NCBI RefSeq assembly: GCF_009674665.1
Contig: NZ_WKJD01000006.1
Span: 310,001 to 374,000 of the forward strand
DNA length: 64,000 bases
Reading direction: 5' to 3'
Source: Agromyces kandeliae
GTDB lineage: Bacteria; Actinomycetota; Actinomycetes; Actinomycetales; Microbacteriaceae
Both the position numbers and the translations under genes were made by a program. Position 1 is the first letter of the stretch. The number at the start of each line of letters is the position of its first letter. The notes under the pieces are model-generated. The model did no database searches. It had not been told where the DNA came from and saw nothing but the letters and a program-made list of their open reading frames with translations. Shown here piece by piece: positions 8,252 to 15,736 of this stretch.

Positions 8252-10582
8252 TCAGCCGGTCTCGACCGGCACGCGGTCGGTCCGCTCGCCCTCGCCCGCC
8301 GGCGGGACCTCGTCGGGCTCCGCGGCATCCGTCGGCGCCGCGTGGGCGCCATGCCGGCGTTCCTCCCGCGCCAGGCGGCTCGGCCACCAGATCGCACGCC
8401 CGATGTCGTACGAGGCGGCGGGCACGAGGAGCGTCCGGACCAGGAACGTGTCGAGCAGCACGCCGAAGGCGACGATGAACGAGATCTGGGCGAGGAAAAG
8501 GATCGGCAGGACGCCGAGCGCGGCGAACGTCGCAGCGAGCACGAGGCCGGCCGAGGTGATCACGCCGCCCGTGAGCCGGAGCCCCCTGAGGATCCCCTCG
8601 CGCGTCCCGTGCTTCGCGGCCTCCTCGCGCACGCGCGTCATCAGGAAGATGTTGTAGTCGACGCCGAGCGCGACGAGGAACACGAAGCCGAAGAGCGGAA
8701 CCGACGGGTCGGCCCCGGAGAAGCCGAACACGTACTCGAAGACCAGCGCCGAGACGCCGAGCGCGGCCGCGAACGAGACCACGACGCTCGCGATGAGGAT
8801 GAGCGGCGCGACGACCGCGCGCAGCAGCAGCATCAGGATCGCGAGGATCGCGAGCAGCACGAGCGGGATGATGAGTCGCTGGTCGGCGATCGCGGCCTCG
8901 TTCGTGTCGAGCGCGACGGCGGTCGGACCGCCGACGAGCACGTCCTCGCCGACGTCGTCGAGGCCCGTCCGGAGTTCGACGACCGTGGCCTCGGCCTCGG
9001 CCGAGTCGGCCGGGTCGTCGAGCGTGGCCTGGAGCAGCACGGCGCCGTCGACCACGGTGGGGTCGGGTGCGGGGGTTCCCGGCGGACCGAACGCCTGGAT
9101 GCCCTCGTCGGTCACGGGTGCGCTGCCTGCCGGCGAGTCGGCCGAGAGCACGGCGACGGATGCCACGCCCGGAGTGTCGAGCGCGACGTCGGCCATCGCC
9201 TGGAGGTCCTCCTCCGGCCCGATGATGACGGCCGGAGTGCCGGAGCCGCCCGGGAAGTGCTCGCTGACCAGTTCCTGCCCGTCGCGCGCCTGCGACTCGC
9301 CGAGGACGAACTCGCTCGACGGCACGCCGTCGGCGTCGAGCCGGACCAGGCCCAGCGCCATGACGCCGAGCAGGACCGTCGAGAGGATCCACACCGTCCG
9401 GGGGCGCCCTGAGACCAGGCGCCCGATGGCGCCCCAGAGGCCGCGTTCCGCGGACTCCTCGGCGTCGACGGGAGCCGCGTGCCTGCCCTGCTCGGCATCC
9501 GGCGCGGCCGACTCGGCGCGGGCGATGCGCCGCGGCCAGAACGCGACCCGCCCGGCCCAGAGCAGCAGGGCCGGCAGCAGCGTGAGCGCGGCGAGCATGG
9601 CGAACACGATGCCGATGGCCGCGACGGGCCCCAGGATCTTGTTCGAGTTCAGTTCGGACGCGAGCAGGATGAGCAGGCCGACGATGACCGTGCCGGCCGA
9701 GGCCGCGATCGGCTCCCACGCGCCCTTCAGGGCCGCCCACGTCGCATCCCACTTCGTCCCGTGCTGCGAGAGCGCCTCGCGGTAGCGGGCGATGTACAGC
9801 AGTGCGTAGTCGGTCGCGGCGCCGATCACGAGGATGAAGAGGATCCCCTGGGTCTGTCCGGAGAGCAGCAGCAGGTCGGCCTTCGCGAGCTGCACGACGG
9901 TGAACACCGACGCCGTCAGCGCGGTCACGCTCGTGAAGAGGACGATGATCGGCAGGAGCGGCGAGCGGTAGACGATCACGAGGATGACGAGGACCGCGAG
10001 GAGCGCGACGGCCAGGAGCAGGCCGTCGATGCCCGAGAACGCCGCGGCCAGGTCGGCCGTGAAGCCCGCGGGACCGGTGACGGCCGCCGTCGTGCCCTCG
10101 ACGGGCGACTCGTCGAGCAGTTCGCGCACGGTTTCGACCGTGGCGCCCGAGCCCTCCTCGCCCTCGCCGGGCGCGATCGAGGCCACGAACTGCGCCGCCT
10201 CGCCGTCGTCCGACGGGATCACCGGAGACGTCTCGTCCGCGACGACGCCGTCGATGTCGAGCACGTCCTCCCGGAGGGCCTCGATGTCGGCGAGCTGGGA
10301 TCGGGACAGGTCGGATCCGTCGTCGGACGCGACGATCACGATCGCCGGGACGTTCTCCGAGTCGCGGAACCCGTCCTGCAGCTCGTTCACCTCGGTCGCC
10401 TCCGCCGACGCGGGGAGGAAGGACGCCTGGTCGTTCTGCTGCACGTCGGAGAGCCCGCCGAACGCGGCGCCTCCGGCGCCGAACAGGGCGAACCAGACGA
10501 GGATCAGGACGGCGGGGATCAGGACTCGAAGCCAGACGGGGACGCGACCCCCGGGACGTTTCGCGACGGCATGCTCGTTCAT
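8252..10582 (-). CDS. MMPL/RND-family transporter
   Basis: This 776-residue membrane protein has the MMPL layout: helix 1, a large extracytoplasmic loop (about 50-185), a block of helices, a second large loop (about 395-545) and a second block, about 12 helices in all. Asp-Tyr pairs at about residue 258 (TDYALLYIARYREAL) and 642 (VDYNIFLMTRVREE) match the proton-relay residues of MmpL proteins. Relatives export lipids, siderophores or drugs; the substrate here is unknown. I placed the start at the ATG at 10582, not the longer frame to 10645, because TAGCGT lies eight bases upstream and the first helix follows at once. It lies 79 bases beyond rsrA. Confidence 0.88.
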   Translation of the reverse strand: MNEHAVAKRPGGRVPVWLRVLIPAVLILVWFALFGAGGAAFGGLSDVQQNDQASFLPASAEATEVNELQDGFRDSENVPAIVIVASDDGSDLSRSQLADIEALREDVLDIDGVVADETSPVIPSDDGEAAQFVASIAPGEGEEGSGATVETVRELLDESPVEGTTAAVTGPAGFTADLAAAFSGIDGLLLAVALLAVLVILVIVYRSPLLPIIVLFTSVTALTASVFTVVQLAKADLLLLSGQTQGILFILVIGAATDYALLYIARYREALSQHGTKWDATWAALKGAWEPIAASAGTVIVGLLILLASELNSNKILGPVAAIGIVFAMLAALTLLPALLLWAGRVAFWPRRIARAESAAPDAEQGRHAAPVDAEESAERGLWGAIGRLVSGRPRTVWILSTVLLGVMALGLVRLDADGVPSSEFVLGESQARDGQELVSEHFPGGSGTPAVIIGPEEDLQAMADVALDTPGVASVAVLSADSPAGSAPVTDEGIQAFGPPGTPAPDPTVVDGAVLLQATLDDPADSAEAEATVVELRTGLDDVGEDVLVGGPTAVALDTNEAAIADQRLIIPLVLLAILAILMLLLRAVVAPLILIASVVVSFAAALGVSALVFEYVFGFSGADPSVPLFGFVFLVALGVDYNIFLMTRVREEAAKHGTREGILRGLRLTGGVITSAGLVLAATFAALGVLPILFLAQISFIVAFGVLLDTFLVRTLLVPAASYDIGRAIWWPSRLAREERRHGAHAAPTDAAEPDEVPPAGEGERTDRVPVETG

Positions 10583-10590
10583 CGTGCTCG

Positions 10591-10596
10591 ACGCTA
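10591..10596 (-). promoter_or_regulatory. Leaderless -10 box of the MMPL gene
   Basis: Leftward TAGCGT ends eight bases before the ATG at 10582, consistent with a leaderless or nearly leaderless message independent of sigR-rsrA. Confidence 0.4.
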
Positions 10597-10661
10597 CGGA
10601 ACGGCCGCATCCGCGCGCGTCCATCGAAAGTTCGGAACCCGGCACGGCCGGGCGCGCCGAC

Positions 10662-10919
10662 TCAGTCGGCCAGGACGTCGTGTCCGGACTGGACCGCGCG
10701 GATGCGCGTCAGCACGACCGCACGGAGTTCCTCGGGCGCGCTCTCGCGGCACGCCCGCTGCACGACCTCGGTGATCGCGACGCCGACGCGCAACTCGCTC
10801 CGGCAGTCCTCGCAGTTCGCCACGTGCTCGCGGATGTCGGCGGCATCCTCGCTGCACAGCTCGTTGTGCAGGTACTCCTCGAGCTCGGCCTTCGCCTTGT
10901 CGCAGCCGCAGTCGGTCAT
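10662..10919 (-). CDS. rsrA: Mycothiol-system anti-sigma factor (RsrA/RshA-like)
   Basis: This 85-residue protein is a zinc-associated anti-sigma factor (ZAS). It shows the HxxxCxxC motif as HVANCEDC (His32, Cys36, Cys39), with further cysteines at 4, 6 and 22. In relatives reduced RsrA holds Zn2+ and binds SigR/SigH; disulfide stress forms an intramolecular disulfide and releases the sigma factor. The ATG at 10919 overlaps the sigR stop by four bases (ATGA), so the two are translationally coupled and made in step. The small size, the motif and the pairing make the call firm. Confidence 0.9.
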   Translation of the reverse strand: MTDCGCDKAKAELEEYLHNELCSEDAADIREHVANCEDCRSELRVGVAITEVVQRACRESAPEELRAVVLTRIRAVQSGHDVLAD

Positions 10920-11563
10920 CTCGCGCTCCTGGTGGATCGGGCCGCCGGCTGCGTCGCGGCGAATCCGCGCTCGCTGGCGTAGTCGGCGAGGGACTCGCGG
11001 AGCATCCGCCTGCCACGGTGCAGGCGGCTCATCACGGTCCCGATCGGGGTGTTCATCATGTCGGCGATCTCCTGGTAGGAGAACCCCTCGACGTCGGCGA
11101 AGTAGACGGCCAGCCGGAAATCCTCGGGGAGCGCCTGCAGGGCGTCCTTCACGGCGGAGTCGGGCAGGTGGTCGATCGCCTCCGCCTCCGCCGATCGGCT
11201 CGTCGCCGCGGTGGTCGACTCGGCGCCGCCGAGCTGCCAGTCCTCGAGGTCGTCGATCGTGCCCTGGTAGGGCTCGCGCTGCTTCTTCCGGTACGTGTTG
11301 ATGAACGTGTTGGTGAGGATCCGGTACAGCCACGCCTTCAGGTTCGTGCCCTGCTTGAAGGAGGCGAAGGCGGCGTACGCCTTCACGAACGTCTCCTGGA
11401 CGAGGTCCTGCGCGTCGGCGGGGTTCTTCGTCATGCGCAGGGCGGCCGCGTACAGCTGGTCGATGAACGGCAGCGCCTGCTCCTCGAACAGCGCGCCGAG
11501 ATCGCGCGTCTCATCGTCGGGCCGGGTCGCCTCGGCCGGGGTCGCAGTGTCGTCGGCGCTCAT
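10916..11563 (-). CDS. sigR: ECF sigma factor SigR/SigH (thiol-oxidative stress)
   Basis: The 215-residue form has sigma region 2 (about 25-95, with [13 protein letters not shown] and [10 protein letters not shown]) and region 4 (about 135-195, with [19 protein letters not shown] and the helix-turn-helix around [13 protein letters not shown]). In actinobacteria it drives thioredoxin, mycothiol, protease and iron-sulfur repair genes. The frame also opens at a GTG at 11626 with a strong Shine-Dalgarno, giving a 236-residue form with 21 extra N-terminal residues. Two promoters precede it: a leaderless box for the ATG at 11563 and a SigR-type promoter for the longer form. rsrA follows with a four-base overlap; aroA is divergent. 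Confidence 0.92.
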   Translation of the reverse strand: MSADDTATPAEATRPDDETRDLGALFEEQALPFIDQLYAAALRMTKNPADAQDLVQETFVKAYAAFASFKQGTNLKAWLYRILTNTFINTYRKKQREPYQGTIDDLEDWQLGGAESTTAATSRSAEAEAIDHLPDSAVKDALQALPEDFRLAVYFADVEGFSYQEIADMMNTPIGTVMSRLHRGRRMLRESLADYASERGFAATQPAARSTRSAR

Positions 11564-11571
11564 CAGGGGCC

Positions 11572-11577
11572 ATCCTA
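11572..11577 (-). promoter_or_regulatory. Housekeeping-type leaderless -10 box for short SigR
   Basis: Leftward TAGGAT ends eight bases before the ATG at 11563, so a transcript from here would begin close to that start and encode only the 215-residue form. Confidence 0.45.
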
Positions 11578-11623
11578 GATCGTGGGTCTCCGAGGCGACT
11601 GGGCGATCGAGTACCGCGAGTGA

Positions 11624-11641
11624 CACGCACCGACTCCTTCC
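11624..11641 (-). promoter_or_regulatory. Shine-Dalgarno and GTG start for a longer SigR form
   Basis: Leftward GGAAGGAG (11641-11634), seven bases, then GTG (11626-11624) in frame with sigR. This is among the strongest ribosome sites in the window. It would add [21 protein letters not shown] to the N-terminus. It lies downstream of the SigR-type promoter at 11666-11691 but upstream of the leaderless box, so only the stress transcript would carry it. Confidence 0.55.
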
Positions 11642-11665
11642 TGCTCACCGGACGCTACTGTTGGT

Positions 11666-11691
11666 AACCGATGCAGATATCGAGGTATTCC
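11666..11691 (-). promoter_or_regulatory. SigR/SigH-type autoregulatory promoter of sigR
   Basis: Leftward GGAAT (11691-11687), an 18-base spacer, then GTT (11668-11666). This matches the known SigR/SigH consensus GGAAT-N18-GTT in both hexamer cores and spacing. It lies across the start of aroA and points at sigR, with a predicted start about 11659, some 33 bases before the GTG start of the long SigR form. Positive autoregulation is the expected role. Confidence 0.6.
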
Positions 11692-13038
11692 GCGCCGGAG
11701 TTCGATCCGTACGGCGACAACCGCCAGACCGAGACGGATGACGGGTGGCGCGCGCCCGTGGCATCCGCCCCGCTCTCGGCCACGCTCTCGCTTCCCGGAT
11801 CGAAGTCGCTCACGAACCGCGAACTGGTCCTCGCGGCCCTCGCCGACGGGCCCTCCACGCTCCGCGCCCCGCTCTGGTCGCGCGACAGCGAGCTCATGGT
11901 CGAGGGCCTGCGAGCCCTCGGCGTCGGGTTCGAGCGGATGCCGGGCGCCGGCGGGTTCGGCGACGACCTTCGCGTGACGCCCGCCGACGAGCTGTTCGGC
12001 TCGACCACGATCGACTGCGGCCTCGCGGGGACGGTCATGCGGTTCCTGCCGCCCGTGGCGGCCCTGGCGCTCGGGCCGACGACCTTCGACGGCGACGCGG
12101 CGGCATATCGTCGCCCGATGCGGGGCGTCATCGAGGGCCTGCGCGGCATCGGCGTCGACCTCGACGACGACGGCCGCTGGGCGCTGCCGTTCACGGTGCA
12201 CGGCACCGGCCGGGTCGAGGGCGGCGAGCTCACGATCGACGCGTCGGCGTCGAGCCAGTTCGTCTCCGGACTGCTGCTGTCGGCCGCGAGGTTCGAGCGC
12301 GGCCTCGACCTCGAGCACGCGGGCGAGCGGCTGCCGAGCCTGCCGCACATCGAGATGACGATCGACACCCTCGTGCGTCGCGGTGTCGAGGTCGATCAGC
12401 CCGCGGTCGGCCGCTGGCGCGTGGCACCCGGGCCGATCGCAGCCCGCGACGTCGACATCGAGCCCGACCTCTCGAACGCCGCGCCGTTCCTCGTCGCCGC
12501 GCTGGTCGCGGGCGGATCGGTGACCATCACCGGCTGGCCCGACGAGACGACCCAGGTCGGCGCGCAGCTCGCCGACCTGCTGCCCCGCTTCGGCGCGCGC
12601 GTCGAACGGGCGGGCGACCGCCTGACCGTGCACGCGCCGGCGGCCAGCGGCGGCGGCCGCGGCATCCGCGGCGTCGACCTCGACCTGTCCGAGGCGGGTG
12701 AGCTCGTCCCGAACCTCGTGGCGCTCGCGGCCTTCGCCGACGGACCGAGCACGATCACGGGCATCGGCCACATCCGCCACCACGAGACCGACCGCCTCGC
12801 CGGACTCGCGGCCGAGCTGAACGGCCTCGGCGGGCGGGTCACCGAACTCGAGGACGGCCTGCGCATCGAGCCGGCGCCGCTGCACGGCGGCGAATGGAAG
12901 GCGTACGAGGACCATCGCATGGCGACCACCGGCGCGATCGTGGGGCTCGCGATCGACGGCGTCGTCGTCGACGACATCGGGTCGACCTCGAAGACGCTCC
13001 CCCAGTTCACCGAACTCTGGGGGCGGATGCTCGGATGA
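11671..13038 (+). CDS. aroA: 3-phosphoshikimate 1-carboxyvinyltransferase (EPSP synthase)
   Basis: This 455-residue enzyme joins shikimate-3-phosphate and phosphoenolpyruvate in aromatic amino-acid synthesis. The signature LPGSKSLTNR at residues 41-50 includes the phosphate-binding Lys45. GLAGTVMRFLPP lies near 115 and YEDHRMATT near 413. The length is close to the family norm, with an extra N-terminal segment of about 30 residues. Divergent placement beside the SigR/SigH operon is conserved in actinobacteria. TACTGT at 11656-11661 is a possible -10 nine bases upstream and would overlap the opposing SigR promoter. rsgA follows with a four-base overlap. Confidence 0.96.
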   Translation: MQISRYSAPEFDPYGDNRQTETDDGWRAPVASAPLSATLSLPGSKSLTNRELVLAALADGPSTLRAPLWSRDSELMVEGLRALGVGFERMPGAGGFGDDLRVTPADELFGSTTIDCGLAGTVMRFLPPVAALALGPTTFDGDAAAYRRPMRGVIEGLRGIGVDLDDDGRWALPFTVHGTGRVEGGELTIDASASSQFVSGLLLSAARFERGLDLEHAGERLPSLPHIEMTIDTLVRRGVEVDQPAVGRWRVAPGPIAARDVDIEPDLSNAAPFLVAALVAGGSVTITGWPDETTQVGAQLADLLPRFGARVERAGDRLTVHAPAASGGGRGIRGVDLDLSEAGELVPNLVALAAFADGPSTITGIGHIRHHETDRLAGLAAELNGLGGRVTELEDGLRIEPAPLHGGEWKAYEDHRMATTGAIVGLAIDGVVVDDIGSTSKTLPQFTELWGRMLG

Positions 13039-14075
13039 GCTGGTGGGACACGGACGACGAGGACGAGGAGTACGAGGAGTACGACGAGGCCGACGTCCGG
13101 GTCCGCCCGAACCGCCGCGGAAGCCGCCCCCGCACCAAGGTGCGCCCGGAGCACGCCGACGCCGAGACGGGATTCGTGCTCGGCGTCGACCGGGGTCGCT
13201 ACTCCCTCCTCGTCGACGAGGGGACCGACGACGAGCGCGAGATCACCGCGGCGAGGGCGAGCGAGCTCAGGCGCAAGTCGGTGGTGACCGGCGACCGCGT
13301 CGACCTCGTCGGCGACACGTCGGGCGACGAGGGCACGCTCGCCCGGATCGTCCGCATCCAGGAGCGCACGACCCTCCTCAGGCGCAGCGCCGACGACACC
13401 GATGCCGTCGAGCGGGTCATCGTCGCGAACGCCGACCAGATGCTCATCGTCATCGCCGCGGCGAACCCCGAGCCGCGCGTCCGGCTCGTCGACCGCTACC
13501 TCGTCGCCGCATACGACGCGGGCATCGCCCCGCTCGTGTGCGTGACGAAGACCGATCTCGCGGACCCGGGACCCTTCCTCGCGAACTTCGCCGGGCTGGA
13601 TCTCCCCGTCTTCCTCAGCCGCACCGACGCCATGCCGCTCGAGACGATCTCCGAGCGCCTCGTCGGACACCGCACGGTGTTCGTCGGCCACTCGGGCGTC
13701 GGCAAGTCGACCCTCGTGAACGCGCTCGTGCCCGACGCCAATCGCGCAACCGGGCGCGTGAACGTCGTGACGGGTCGCGGCCGGCACACGTCCTCGTCGA
13801 CGGTGTCGCTCCGCCTCGACCACGACGGCCGCACGGGGTGGGTCATCGACACGCCCGGCGTCCGCTCGTTCGGCCTCGGACACGTCGACCCCGCCAACAT
13901 CCTCGGCGCGTTCGCCGACCTGGCCCGCATCGCGGAGGACTGCCCGCGCGGGTGCACGCACCTCCCCGACTCCCCCGACTGCGCGATCATCGAGGCCGTC
14001 CGGGCCGGTGAGCTCGGCGAGACCGGGCGCGTGCGACTCGACTCGCTCCAGCGCCTGCTCGCGACCTTCGCCTGA
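13035..14075 (+). CDS. rsgA: Ribosome small-subunit-dependent GTPase A
   Basis: This 346-residue circularly permuted GTPase assists late 30S ribosome maturation. An acidic N-terminus is followed by an OB-fold (about 45-110). The GTPase motifs come in permuted order: G4 TKTDL near 171, G1 GHSGVGKST near 218, G3 DTPGVRS near 272. The C-terminal zinc-binding motif is CPRGCTHLPDSPDC (about 302-316). The start was set at the ATG overlapping the aroA stop (ATGA) because the upstream part of the longer open frame runs through aroA. Coupling with aroA is also seen in mycobacteria (Rv3227-Rv3228). Confidence 0.94.
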   Translation: MSWWDTDDEDEEYEEYDEADVRVRPNRRGSRPRTKVRPEHADAETGFVLGVDRGRYSLLVDEGTDDEREITAARASELRRKSVVTGDRVDLVGDTSGDEGTLARIVRIQERTTLLRRSADDTDAVERVIVANADQMLIVIAAANPEPRVRLVDRYLVAAYDAGIAPLVCVTKTDLADPGPFLANFAGLDLPVFLSRTDAMPLETISERLVGHRTVFVGHSGVGKSTLVNALVPDANRATGRVNVVTGRGRHTSSSTVSLRLDHDGRTGWVIDTPGVRSFGLGHVDPANILGAFADLARIAEDCPRGCTHLPDSPDCAIIEAVRAGELGETGRVRLDSLQRLLATFA

Positions 14076-14101
14076 CGCAGGCGTCCGCCGGGCGCGCGGG
14101 G

Positions 14102-14142
14102 CGGATGCCCGGCGGCCGCGGCCCGAGCGGCACGCGGCATCC
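14102..14142. terminator. Inverted GGATGCC/GGCATCC pair between rsgA and bcp
   Basis: CGGATGCC at 14102-14109 is answered by GGCATCCG at 14136-14143 around a very GC-rich 26-base centre. It could fold as a terminator after the aroA-rsgA operon and before the separate promoter of bcp. The stem is only eight base pairs and the loop is long. Confidence 0.35.
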
Positions 14143-14153
14143 GTCGCCCTGCC

Positions 14154-14159
14154 TACGAT
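14154..14159 (+). promoter_or_regulatory. Leaderless -10 box of bcp
   Basis: TACGAT ends seven bases before the ATG at 14167 and fits TANNNT, so bcp is probably transcribed from its own promoter without a 5' leader. Confidence 0.45.
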
Positions 14160-14166
14160 TGAGGGC

Positions 14167-14643
14167 ATGACCGACGTTCGACTCGCCGCAGGCGACCTCG
14201 CGCCCGACTTCACGCTCCCCGACCAGGACGGCTCGCCCGTGACCCTCTCCTCGCTCCGCGGGCAGCGGGTCGTGCTCTACTTCTACCCCGCAGCCATGAC
14301 GCCCGGCTGCACGACCGAGGCGTGCGACTTCCGCGACAGCCTCAACTCGTTCGCCGGCGCCGGAGTGCGCGTCGTCGGCGTCTCGAAGGACGACGTCGCG
14401 AAGCTCAAGGAATTCGCCGAGCGCGACGGCCTGAACTTCCCGCTGCTCTCGGACACCGACCTCGCGGTGCAGCAGGCGTACGGCGCCTGGGGCGAGAAGC
14501 AGCTCTACGGCAAGACCGTGACGGGCTCGATCCGCTCGACGTTCCTCATCGACGAGGAGGGCCGGGTCGCCAAGCCGATGTACAACGTCAAGGCGACGGG
14601 GCACGTCGCCCGGATCCGCAAGGAGCTCGGCCTGGACGGCTGA
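14167..14643 (+). CDS. bcp: Thioredoxin-dependent thiol peroxidase (BCP/PrxQ type)
   Basis: This 158-residue peroxiredoxin reduces hydrogen and organic peroxides using thioredoxin. AMTPGCTTEACDFRD carries the peroxidatic Cys48 and, five residues on, the resolving Cys53, the atypical two-Cys layout of the BCP group. The AhpC/TSA fold fills the whole protein. The start at 14167 matches the usual N-terminus (LAAGDLAPDFTLPDQDG) and sits just after a leaderless -10 box; the longer frame from 14008 overlaps rsgA and was rejected. Its position near the thiol-stress sigma factor suits a redox role, though I see no SigR-type promoter in front of it. Confidence 0.94.
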   Translation: MTDVRLAAGDLAPDFTLPDQDGSPVTLSSLRGQRVVLYFYPAAMTPGCTTEACDFRDSLNSFAGAGVRVVGVSKDDVAKLKEFAERDGLNFPLLSDTDLAVQQAYGAWGEKQLYGKTVTGSIRSTFLIDEEGRVAKPMYNVKATGHVARIRKELGLDG

Positions 14644-14665
14644 GCCCGACGCCTCCCGCGCCCGC

Positions 14666-14700
14666 ACGGGCGGCCGTCGCACGCTGCGACGGCCGCCCGT
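14666..14700. terminator. 16-bp perfect hairpin between convergent genes
   Basis: Perfect 16-base arms (14666-14681 and 14685-14700) close a three-base CGC loop. The hairpin lies between bcp and the oppositely oriented membrane-protein gene and would work in both directions. No U-tract follows. Confidence 0.75.
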
Positions 14701-14733
14701 CGGCGGCGTCTCCGCATGCGCGCGTCGTCCGGC

Positions 14734-15147
14734 TCAGCGGACCGCCGCGTCCTCGGGCCGTGCGTACAGGTCGCGCACGGGCGGCCAGAGCAGCAGGCCG
14801 ATCACGGTGATCGCCGGAACGAGCAGCACCCAGCCCACGTCGGGTCGCGCGAAGAGGCCCTGGAACGCGCCGACGGCGATCGAGAGCTGGAGCACCTGCC
14901 ACACGATCGCGGCCGCGCGCGACCACGGGGCCCTGCGCACGGATGCCACGGCGATCGCGCTCACCCAGGCGGCGGCGATCGCGACGACCACCACGAGCGC
15001 GACGGCCGTCGCGAACGAGGACGGCTCCAGTACGAGCAGGTCGACCACCAGCCACACGAGGACCGCGAGGAGCGCTCCGGCCTCGGCGAAGAGCAGCGCG
15101 ACGACGGTCACGAAGGCGGCGCGCACGCCGCTCGCATTCACAGGCAT
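14734..15147 (-). CDS. Small four-helix membrane protein of unknown function
   Basis: This 137-residue protein has about four hydrophobic helices (about 8-35, 43-67, 78-100 and 105-122) and short polar ends. I do not recognise a functional domain. Small four-helix proteins like this are common unknowns in actinobacteria. It is transcribed away from the whiB1-like gene, with which it shares a 196-base upstream region, so the two could share regulation. Coding status is supported by the clean hydrophobic pattern and by flanking terminators. Confidence 0.7.
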   Translation of the reverse strand: MPVNASGVRAAFVTVVALLFAEAGALLAVLVWLVVDLLVLEPSSFATAVALVVVVAIAAAWVSAIAVASVRRAPWSRAAAIVWQVLQLSIAVGAFQGLFARPDVGWVLLVPAITVIGLLLWPPVRDLYARPEDAAVR

Positions 15148-15168
15148 CTCCCGAAGAGCACTCTTGAT

Positions 15169-15243
15169 TCGCTTCCCACGCTATGCGACCATTTATGAGG
15201 CCGAATTGATGCTCACAGGGACGTGAGCCGATCGCTTCCCACG
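15169..15243. repeat. 12-bp direct repeats flanking an inverted repeat upstream of whiB1
   Basis: TCGCTTCCCACG occurs at 15169-15180 and again at 15232-15243, 63 bases apart. Between them lies the inverted repeat GCTCAC-N6-GTGAGC at 15211-15228. Both sit in the 196-base divergent region before the whiB1-like gene. The arrangement looks like a set of regulator sites, but the binding protein is unknown. Confidence 0.45.
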
Positions 15244-15343
15244 ATCCTACTTCCCGAGATTCGGCTTTCCCCCTGCAGCACCGCCGGTTCCCGGCTGCGC
15301 ACGCGTGCGTCCGCTGCGAACCGATGAAACAAGGAGCATCTAC

Positions 15344-15592
15344 ATGGATTGGCGCGACAAAGCCGCCTGCCTGACGGCCGACCCGGAACTCTTCTTCCCC
15401 GTCGGCAACACCGGTCCGGCTGTCGACCAGATCGAGAAGGCCAAGGCGGTCTGCGCCCGATGCACCGTCACCGAGATCTGCCTGCAGTACGCCCTCGAGA
15501 CCGGTCAGGACTCGGGCGTCTGGGGAGGTCTCAGCGAGGATGAGCGCCGCGCCCTGAAGCGCCGCGCGGCTCGCGCCCGTCGCGCCGGCTGA
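15344..15592 (+). CDS. whiB1: WhiB-family iron-sulfur transcription factor, WhiB1-like
   Basis: This 82-residue protein carries the four WhiB cysteines that bind a [4Fe-4S] cluster (Cys9, Cys37, Cys40, Cys46), the turn motif GVWGG (58-62) and a basic C-terminal tail. WhiB1 in mycobacteria is an essential, nitric-oxide-sensitive regulator that binds sigma factor region 4. The start at 15344 has an AAGGAG ribosome site; the longer frame from 15305 lacks one. Placement next to the PdtaS-type kinase matches Rv3219-Rv3220c, which supports WhiB1 over other subclasses. Direct and inverted repeats upstream may control it. Confidence 0.9.
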   Translation: MDWRDKAACLTADPELFFPVGNTGPAVDQIEKAKAVCARCTVTEICLQYALETGQDSGVWGGLSEDERRALKRRAARARRAG

Positions 15593-15694
15593 GACCCGGC
15601 GCGCACCGCGCACCCGGGCTCCGACGACCCGAGGTCGTCCCCGACGGAGCCGATCCCCCGAGGGTCGCGCAGCTCCCCGCAGCACCCGGACCGG

Positions 15695-15722
15695 ACGGCA
15701 CCCGCGATCGCGCGGGTGCCGT
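15695..15722. terminator. 12-bp hairpin between whiB1 and pdtaS
   Basis: Perfect 12-base arms (15695-15706 and 15711-15722) with an ATCG loop lie between the convergent ends of the two genes and could serve both. Confidence 0.7.
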
Positions 15723-15736
15723 TCGCATGTCCGCGG

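Noticed and set aside
4191-10610. A 2139-residue open frame on the minus strand opposite kgd, and other long frames such as 22218-26696 and 42121-47214 on the plus strand
   Set aside because: They lie antisense to well-identified genes (kgd, secA, the large glycosyltransferase), are low-complexity Arg/Gly/Asp/Ala-rich, and show no domain. Long shadow frames are expected in DNA of this GC content.
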